A program made the translations under genes and the position numbers. DNA of 51,692 nucleotides from Neoroseomonas terrae (GTDB lineage Bacteria > Pseudomonadota > Alphaproteobacteria > Acetobacterales > Acetobacteraceae). This document shows positions 46,176 to 51,692 of this stretch, piece after piece. Under the pieces are notes generated by a model. It was not told the origin of the DNA. It saw only the letters and a list, made by a program, of their open reading frames with translations, and made no database searches. The stretch spans positions 1 to 51,692 of the forward strand of contig NZ_JAAEDI010000038.1 in the NCBI RefSeq assembly GCF_018129025.1, given 5' to 3'. The stretch's first letter is position 1, and each line of letters begins with the position of its first letter.

Positions 46176-47558
46176 ATGTCGCCGCAGCGCGCGATCGACG
46201 GCTTCACGGTGGCCGAAGTTCTGCATGAAGGCGGCATGGCCGTCCTCTACCGCGTCACGCGGTCGAAGGAGGATCCGCCCATGCTGATGAAGGTCCCGCG
46301 CCTGCGCGAGGGGGAGGACCCCGCGGCCATCGTTTCCTTCGAGATGGAGCAGATGATCATGCCGCGCCTGCGTGGGCCGCACGTGCCGCGCTTCATCGCG
46401 ATGGGCGGCTTCGAGGCGCAACCCTATATCGTCATGGAGCGCATCGCCGGTGCGCCTCTCGCGAGCCGGCTGCGCGAGGCGCCGATGCCGGCGGAGGAAC
46501 TGGCGCGCGTCGGTGCGGCCATCGCCGATGCGCTGGACGACCTGCACCATCAGCACGTCGTCCACCTGGACGTGAAGCCCGCCAACATCGTGTTCCGCGA
46601 GACGGGTGAGGCGGTGATGGTCGACTACGGCCTTGCCCATCACGAGCAACTGCCCGACCTGATGGCCGAGGAGTTCCGCCTGCCCTACGGCACCACGCCC
46701 TACATGGCGCCGGAACAGGCGCTCGGAATCCGCAACGACCCGCGCAGTGACCTCTTCGCGCTGGGGGCGCTGCTGTACCAATACGCAACCGCGGATCTGC
46801 CCTTTGGCGAGCCGCAACATCTCGGCGGCGTGAAACGGCGCCTGTGGCGGGACCCGGTGCCGCCACGCCGCAAGCGCCCCGCCGTGCCGCCCTGGCTGCA
46901 GGAGATCATTCTACGCTGCCTGGAGGTGAGGCCGCAGCAACGCTATCCCACCGCGGCACAACTGGCCTTCGATCTGCGGCACCCCGATCAGGTCGTGCTG
47001 ACCGATCGAGCAACGAAGCTCCGGCGTGACAATCCGCTCACCGTGTTTCGGCGACGCCTGCAACCCGAAACGGCCGAGCCGCAGGCCTTCGCGACCGCGC
47101 GGCAGGTCCGCTCGGCCCCGATCATCGCGGTCGCCGTCGATTTCTCGCTGGGCGATGAGGTGCTGGAAGGCACACTACGGGAGCAGGTGCTGCGCCTGCT
47201 CGCCAACCGGCCGGGTGCGCGCGTCGCCTGCCTGAACGTGCTGAAGACGGCACTGCTCGCGGCTGAGAGCACCCTCGACGACCAGGGCCGCAACCGCCAC
47301 GTGCAGCGGCTCGTAGAACTGCGGCACTGGGCCCGCCCGATCGGGCTCGACGAGCGGCGCATGACTTTCCACGTGCTTGAGGCTGCCGACGTTGCCGACG
47401 CGATCCTGGACTATGCGCGGGCCAACCGGATCGACCACCTGGTGCTCGGCGCGCGGACAGGATCGTTTGCGCGCCGACTGCTCGGCAGCGTTTCCGGCAA
47501 GGTCGCGGCCGAGGCGCCGTGTACGGTCACCGTGGTGCGGATCAGCCGCAGCAACTGA
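46176..47558 (+). CDS. Ser/Thr protein kinase fused to a universal stress protein domain
   Basis: 460 residues. The N-terminal Hanks-type kinase (about 8-275) has the loop HEGGMAVLY, Lys39 (LMKVPRL), the catalytic loop HLDVKPANI (Asp132, with Leu in place of the Arg of HRD), DYG (150-152) in place of DFG, and YMAPEQALG. The kinase looks active. Residues about 310-458 form a UspA domain (IIAVAVDFSLGDEVLEG to HLVLGARTGSFARRLLGS), which often binds ATP or AMP. There is no transmembrane helix, so it is cytoplasmic. It lies in tandem with the metallophosphatase, directly behind the capsule export genes. Confidence 0.9.
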   Translation: MSPQRAIDGFTVAEVLHEGGMAVLYRVTRSKEDPPMLMKVPRLREGEDPAAIVSFEMEQMIMPRLRGPHVPRFIAMGGFEAQPYIVMERIAGAPLASRLREAPMPAEELARVGAAIADALDDLHHQHVVHLDVKPANIVFRETGEAVMVDYGLAHHEQLPDLMAEEFRLPYGTTPYMAPEQALGIRNDPRSDLFALGALLYQYATADLPFGEPQHLGGVKRRLWRDPVPPRRKRPAVPPWLQEIILRCLEVRPQQRYPTAAQLAFDLRHPDQVVLTDRATKLRRDNPLTVFRRRLQPETAEPQAFATARQVRSAPIIAVAVDFSLGDEVLEGTLREQVLRLLANRPGARVACLNVLKTALLAAESTLDDQGRNRHVQRLVELRHWARPIGLDERRMTFHVLEAADVADAILDYARANRIDHLVLGARTGSFARRLLGSVSGKVAAEAPCTVTVVRISRSN

Positions 47559-47567
47559 AGCCGCCGC

Positions 47568-47592
47568 CTGATAAGAGGTTAGCCGGTATCAG
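47568..47592. terminator. Possible hairpin between kinase and prfC
   Basis: CTGATA (47568-47573) and TATCAG (47587-47592) form a 6-bp stem with a 13-base loop between the convergent stop codons; the prfC stop lies in the right arm. It is weak, with no T-tract. Confidence 0.3.
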
Positions 47593-49193
47593 CCCGTCGC
47601 CAGCCCATGCTGTTCGCGCACCGGCAGGAAGCGGATCATCGGGAACTCCTCCTCCGCCCGCCGTCGGCGCCAGTCGCTGGTGAAGAAAGCGACCTGCTCG
47701 TCGTCGTGATCCTGCGCCATGTCCATCCGGTTCGCTGCGGCAAAGCGCTCGATCGCCTCCCGGTCTTCCGACGCCATCCAGCGCATGGTGGTCCAGGGCG
47801 CAGCCTCGAACGACGCGGGCACGGAATACTCCACGCGTAACCGCGACTGCAGGACGTCAAGCTGGAGCAGCCCGACCACACCGACGATCGGCTGCGAGCC
47901 ATCCAGCGGCCGGAACAGCTGCACCACGCCTTCGTCAGCGAGTTCATCCAGCGCCTTGCGCAGCTTCTTTGCGAGCATCGGATCATCGAGGCGAACGCGG
48001 CGAAGATGCTCGGGCGCAAAGGACGGCACGCCCTGGAAGTTCAGCGGGTCGCCCTCGGTCAGCGTGTCGCCGATGCGGATGCCGCCATGGGTCGCGACAC
48101 CGACCACATCGCCAGGCCACGCCTCCTCCGCTACCTGACGGTCCTTGGCGAAGAAGAACAGCGGCGCGTTGACCGGTACCTGCTTGCCGGTGCGGACCTG
48201 CTTCAGGCGCATGCCCTTCTCCAGCCGGCCCGAGCAAATGCGCAGGAAGGCGACGCGGTCGCGGTGCTGCGGGTCCATATTCGCCTGGATCTTGAAGACG
48301 AAGCCGGACAGCTTCGGCTCCTCCGGCCGCACGACGCGCACATCGGCCGGCCGCTGGCGCGGCGGCGGCGCGAAGCGTGCGAGGCCCTCCAGCAGATGCG
48401 CCACGCCGAAGTCGCGCAGCGCCGAGCCGAAATAGACCGGGGTCAGCGAGCCTTCGAGGAATTTGCCGAGATCGAACTCCGCGCAGGCGCCGGATGCGAG
48501 TTCCGCTTGCTCCCGCAGCGTCGCGGCGCGGTCGCCGGGCACGCGCGCCTCGATGGTCGGGTCGTCCAGCCCGGTCAGCGGGATCACCTCATCGGAATCC
48601 ACCAAGCGCAGCGAGGGGTGGAGGATGTCGTATACTCCCCGCAGATCGGCCCCCTGCCCCACCGGCCAGGCGACCGGCGTCGCCTCCAGAGCCAGCGTCT
48701 TCTCGATCTCATCGAGCAGGTCGAAGGGGTCTCGTCCCTCGCGATCCATCTTGTTGACGAAGGTGATGATTGGGATGTCGCGCAGCCGGCAGACTTCGAA
48801 CAGCTTGCGCGTCTGGCTCTCGATGCCCTTCGCGGCGTCGAGCACCATTACCGCGGCGTCCACGGCTGTCAGCGTGCGGTAGGTGTCTTCGGAAAAATCC
48901 TCGTGGCCCGGCGTGTCGAGCAGGTTGAAGACCGTGCCGTCCTTCTCGAAGGTCATGACGGAGGTCGCGACGGAGATGCCGCGCTCCTGCTCGATCTTCA
49001 TCCAGTCGGATCGGGTGCGCCGCGCATTGCCCTTGGCGCGGACCTGACCGGCGAGCTGGATGGCGCCGCCCTTCAGCAGCAGCTTCTCCGTCAGCGTCGT
49101 CTTGCCGGCGTCGGGGTGGGCGATGATGGCGAAGGAACGGCGCCGCGCGGCCTCGGCGGCCACGCGGTTATCCGCGGAGGTCGGCATGTCCAT
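47589..49193 (-). CDS. prfC: Peptide chain release factor 3
   Basis: A 534-residue translational GTPase that recycles RF1/RF2. The GTPase motifs are AHPDAGKTTLTEKLL (G1), the GISVATSV switch I segment, DTPGHEDF (G3) and FVNKMDREGRDP (G4). The RF3 C-terminal region is present (RLDDPMLAKKLRKALDELADEG). ATG 49193 has a second ATG two codons later. It is a single gene, convergent with the kinase. Confidence 0.97.
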   Translation of the reverse strand: MDMPTSADNRVAAEAARRRSFAIIAHPDAGKTTLTEKLLLKGGAIQLAGQVRAKGNARRTRSDWMKIEQERGISVATSVMTFEKDGTVFNLLDTPGHEDFSEDTYRTLTAVDAAVMVLDAAKGIESQTRKLFEVCRLRDIPIITFVNKMDREGRDPFDLLDEIEKTLALEATPVAWPVGQGADLRGVYDILHPSLRLVDSDEVIPLTGLDDPTIEARVPGDRAATLREQAELASGACAEFDLGKFLEGSLTPVYFGSALRDFGVAHLLEGLARFAPPPRQRPADVRVVRPEEPKLSGFVFKIQANMDPQHRDRVAFLRICSGRLEKGMRLKQVRTGKQVPVNAPLFFFAKDRQVAEEAWPGDVVGVATHGGIRIGDTLTEGDPLNFQGVPSFAPEHLRRVRLDDPMLAKKLRKALDELADEGVVQLFRPLDGSQPIVGVVGLLQLDVLQSRLRVEYSVPASFEAAPWTTMRWMASEDREAIERFAAANRMDMAQDHDDEQVAFFTSDWRRRRAEEEFPMIRFLPVREQHGLATG

Positions 49194-49237
49194 GGTGGGC
49201 GGAACCTAGTAGCGCCGCGCCGCCGGGGGAAGAGCCG

Positions 49238-50446
49238 TCACGCGACCGCCGGCGGCAGCCGCCGCAACCGGCGCAGATCGGAGGCCAGAACGATCAGGCA
49301 GGAAAGGGCAAACCCCACCCCCGCCAGGCCGATGCCGGCAGCCGGCCCTTCCGCCGCCGCGAGGGTGCCGCCGGCCAGGGCGCCCAGCGGCCGGACCCCG
49401 TAGATTGCCACCTGCAGCACCGCCCCGACGCGCCCAAGCATCTCCGGCGGCGTCACGATCTGACGAATACTGACCTGGCAGATCAGCCACATCATTGGCC
49501 CAAAGCCGACCAGGAACAGCGCAGCGAAGGGCAGGACGACACCGCCCACCGGTGCGGCCAGCAGCAGCAACGGCGCCGCGACAGACAGGCCGGGCCCGGC
49601 GATCAGCACGGCGTTAGGCCCGAGTCCGTCCTGCACCCGCGCCGCAATGGAGGCGCCGGTCAGCATGCCGAGGCCGTAGCCGGCCTGTGCCACCCCCAGC
49701 TGCGCAGGGTCCAGCCCGAGCGGCCCCAGCGCAAAGGGCACGAGGACCGCGAGCAGGGCGAAGAAGGCGAAGTTCCAGGCCAGCGCGCAACCGAAGATGC
49801 CGCGTAGCAGGGCGTGCCCGAGGACGAAGCGCATCCCGTCCGCGAGCTGGTCACGGATTGGCGGTCGTGCCGCCGCCTTCGGCGCCACACCGGGCGGCAG
49901 ACGCCGCGCCGCGCCGAACGCAAGCAACGCCGTCAGGAAAGCCACCCCATAGGCCGCGACGGGTGCCCCCTGCGCCGCGAGCAGCCCAGCCAGCGGCGGC
50001 GCGGCAAGACTCCCGGCGGCGCGCGCCAATTCGAGCCGCGCATTGGCCGCCGGCAGTGCCTCCCGCGGTGCCAGCCCAGGTACCAGGCTGCCGGCGGCCA
50101 GGACGAACATCACGGTGCCGCAGCTTCCAAGGAACGCCGCCAGGCCGAGCCCGACGGCCCAACCGCCCATCGCCGCGGCCATCGCTCCGGCGGCTCCCGC
50201 AGCCGCCGCGAGCGTCGCCACCGCAACGAGCCAGGCGCGCGATAGGCGATCCACCAGCAAACCTGCCGGCAGGGAGAACACCAGCCAGGCCGCCGCCTGC
50301 GCCGCCAGCAGCATGCCGACCTCCCCCGGCCCGGCGCCGAGGGCAAGCAGGGCGGTCAGCGGTAGGGCGGCCATCGCAAGCTGGTCCGCGCCATGCAGCC
50401 CGAGGGCAGCCACGGAAAGACGGTTCAGTGGGGATATCAGAATCAT
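49238..50446 (-). CDS. MFS transporter (EntS-like exporter family)
   Basis: A 402-residue protein with about 12 hydrophobic helices and the MFS loop motif LPAGLLVDRLSRAW between helices 2 and 3. The pattern resembles the enterobactin/macrolide exporter (EntS/MefA, MFS_3) group; the substrate is unknown. ATG 50446 is chosen because a GGAG site lies nine bases upstream and the protein begins close to TM1; the frame extends upstream to 50524 without conservation. It is 44 bases from prfC on the same strand and divergent from galU across 147 bases. Confidence 0.85.
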   Translation of the reverse strand: MILISPLNRLSVAALGLHGADQLAMAALPLTALLALGAGPGEVGMLLAAQAAAWLVFSLPAGLLVDRLSRAWLVAVATLAAAAGAAGAMAAAMGGWAVGLGLAAFLGSCGTVMFVLAAGSLVPGLAPREALPAANARLELARAAGSLAAPPLAGLLAAQGAPVAAYGVAFLTALLAFGAARRLPPGVAPKAAARPPIRDQLADGMRFVLGHALLRGIFGCALAWNFAFFALLAVLVPFALGPLGLDPAQLGVAQAGYGLGMLTGASIAARVQDGLGPNAVLIAGPGLSVAAPLLLLAAPVGGVVLPFAALFLVGFGPMMWLICQVSIRQIVTPPEMLGRVGAVLQVAIYGVRPLGALAGGTLAAAEGPAAGIGLAGVGFALSCLIVLASDLRRLRRLPPAVA

Positions 50447-50593
50447 GCGAAGTGCTCCGATCAGGAGCCGCGGCGTGCCACAGGCCAACCATTCCGCGCC
50501 TTCCGTCCGTTGCCCCGGCATCACACGCCTTATTCACGTCGCCCAGACATGGTTTGCTAGGATGGTCATGAACGGATCGAGGATTCGCCCCCC

Positions 50594-51466
50594 GTGCCAC
50601 TGAAGCCACTCAAGAAGGCTGTCCTGCCCGTCGCCGGCCTGGGCACCCGCTTCCTCCCCGCAACCAAGGCGCTCGCCAAGGAAATGCTGCCCGTCGTCGA
50701 CCGGCCGCTGATCCAGTACGCTGTGGATGAGGCCCGCGCCGCTGGCATCGAGCAGTTCTGCTTCGTGACCGGTCGCGGCAAAACAGCGATCGTCGAGCAT
50801 TTCGACGTCGCCTTCGAATTGGAACGCACGCTCGAAGCCCGCGACAAGAAGGCGGAGCTCGATGCGCTTCGCGCCCAGGCGATGACGCCGGGTTCCATCG
50901 TGACCGTCCGGCAGCAGGTACCGATGGGCCTGGGCCACGCAATTTGGTGCGCCCGCGCCTTCGTGGGCGACGACCCCTTCGCCATCCTGCTGCCTGACGA
51001 CCTGATGATGTGCGACGTGTCCTGCACCGCGCAGCTCGCCGCCGCCTACCAGGAGACCGAGGGCAACGTCGTCGCGATCGAGGAAGTCCCGATGGAGCGG
51101 GTGAACCGCTACGGCGTGCTCGACGTGGCGGCGGACAAGGGGCGGCTGGTATCTGTGAAAGGGCTTGTGGAGAAGCCGCCGGTAGAGAAGGCGCCGTCCA
51201 ACCTGACCATTATCGGCCGCTACGTTCTGATGCCCGAGGTGATGACGCACCTCGCCAAGCTCGAGAAGGGAGCGGGCGGCGAGGTGCAGTTGACCGATTC
51301 AATGGCCAGGCTGATCGGCACGCAGCCGTTCCACGGCCTGCGATACGACGGCAAGCGCTTCGACTGCGGCGACAAGGCCGGCTACCTCGAGGCCCAGGTG
51401 GCGTTCGCCCTGAAGCGACCGGACCTCGCCCCCGCGATGCAGGCGATCCTCAAGGCCTACGGCTAA
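50594..51466 (+). CDS. galU: UTP-glucose-1-phosphate uridylyltransferase
   Basis: Makes UDP-glucose from UTP and glucose-1-phosphate, a precursor for capsule and other glycans. The 290 residues include the nucleotide-binding GLGTRFLPATKALAKEMLPV, VDRPLIQYAVDEA and the C-terminal GKRFDCGDKAGYLEA, all typical of GalU. The start is a GTG at 50594 with GAGGA nine bases upstream. Its place near the capsule locus fits precursor supply but is not proof of a shared role. Confidence 0.96.
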   Translation: MPLKPLKKAVLPVAGLGTRFLPATKALAKEMLPVVDRPLIQYAVDEARAAGIEQFCFVTGRGKTAIVEHFDVAFELERTLEARDKKAELDALRAQAMTPGSIVTVRQQVPMGLGHAIWCARAFVGDDPFAILLPDDLMMCDVSCTAQLAAAYQETEGNVVAIEEVPMERVNRYGVLDVAADKGRLVSVKGLVEKPPVEKAPSNLTIIGRYVLMPEVMTHLAKLEKGAGGEVQLTDSMARLIGTQPFHGLRYDGKRFDCGDKAGYLEAQVAFALKRPDLAPAMQAILKAYG

Positions 51467-51484
51467 GAGGCGCCCCGCACCCGG

Positions 51485-51504
51485 CGCGCCGTTTCAGCGG
51501 CGCG
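51485..51504. terminator. Hairpin after galU
   Basis: A perfect 7-bp stem, CGCGCCG (51485-51491) and CGGCGCG (51498-51504), with a 6-base loop lies 18 bases after the galU stop. The stop of the probable minus-strand gene at the window edge lies in the loop, so it may serve both directions. Confidence 0.45.
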
Positions 51505-51692
51505 TCTGCGTGCGGCGAACAGGGGCCGGCAGGCTGCCGCCACCCCTGATGACAGATCCGCTACCGGACCGGCTGCCCTGTTCGATGCGTGCCGGGCTGC
51601 GGCTGGACGTCCGCTGCACCGGCGGCCGCAGCGCCGTCTGTCGGCGGGCCGGCTGGGCTGCGCGCGGCGTCGAGACCGCCCGCGTCGCCGCG
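51494..51692 (-). CDS. Possible C-terminal end of a gene leaving the window
   Basis: On the minus strand a frame is open from the window edge to a TGA at 51494-51496, giving about 65 residues rich in Arg, Ser, Pro and Ala (for example RIEQGSRSGSGSVIRGGG). The composition suits a basic, disordered C-terminal tail. The length is too short and the DNA too GC-rich to be sure, and no family can be named. Confidence 0.35.
   Translation of the reverse strand, partial: AATRAVSTPRAAQPARRQTALRPPVQRTSSRSPARIEQGSRSGSGSVIRGGGSLPAPVRRTQTRR

Overview
The window is a GC-rich, gene-dense chromosomal segment that reads as an alphaproteobacterium, most likely Acetobacteraceae/Rhodospirillales (a Roseomonas-like organism). 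I infer this from family content and gene order (DUF4167-prmC-prfA-hisS, ispG-rodZ, lysC next to ubiG, DUF1178-grxC-comF), from the base composition, and from the many ATGA/GTGA four-base gene overlaps. I see no tRNA, rRNA, insertion sequence or CRISPR array.

Region 1 (1-23900) is housekeeping. It starts with a secreted M23 peptidase facing the disaggregase clpB across a 9-bp hairpin. A MOSC protein follows. Next comes a long minus-strand set: DUF4167, prmC, prfA, hisS, a small exported protein, ispG, rodZ, a nitronate-monooxygenase-like enzyme and lysC. Then come ubiG, DUF1178, grxC, comF, a four-domain rhodanese, an NDUFAF5/BioC-like methyltransferase, map, radC, a proline-rich exported serine protease, an HD hydrolase and an asparaginase-like protein. 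Region 2 (23901-25119) is the least gene-dense part. It holds one hotdog thioesterase and about 530 bp of unassigned, hairpin-rich DNA, and it forms the boundary to the accessory locus.

Region 3 (25120-45417) is an ABC-transporter-dependent (group 2 type) capsule locus with an unusual lipid branch. The plus-strand operon runs glycosyltransferase, 2407-residue fully reducing polyketide synthase (KS-AT-DH-MT-like-ER-KR-ACP, no thioesterase), PLP alpha-oxoamine synthase, and formyltransferase-fold protein. A convergent minus-strand operon runs KpsC-like, KpsS-like and LtaS-type membrane phosphotransferase. From the same intergenic region a plus-strand operon runs small lipoprotein, kpsM, kpsT, kpsE and a KpsD/Wza-like export protein. 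A reasonable reading is that the PKS builds a saturated acyl chain on its ACP, and the oxoamine synthase offloads it by decarboxylative condensation with an amino acid to give a sphingoid-like aminoketone. The formyltransferase may then cap the amine (or instead modify a sugar). The product could serve the capsule as lipid anchor or decoration, while KpsS/KpsC build the Kdo linker and KpsMTED export the glycan. The KpsC homologue keeps only one recognisable catalytic half, so the linker may also be non-standard.

Region 4 (45418-51692) holds a metallophosphatase paired with a Ser/Thr kinase-UspA fusion, then prfC, an MFS exporter, galU (UDP-glucose supply) and the likely C-terminal end of a minus-strand gene that leaves the window.
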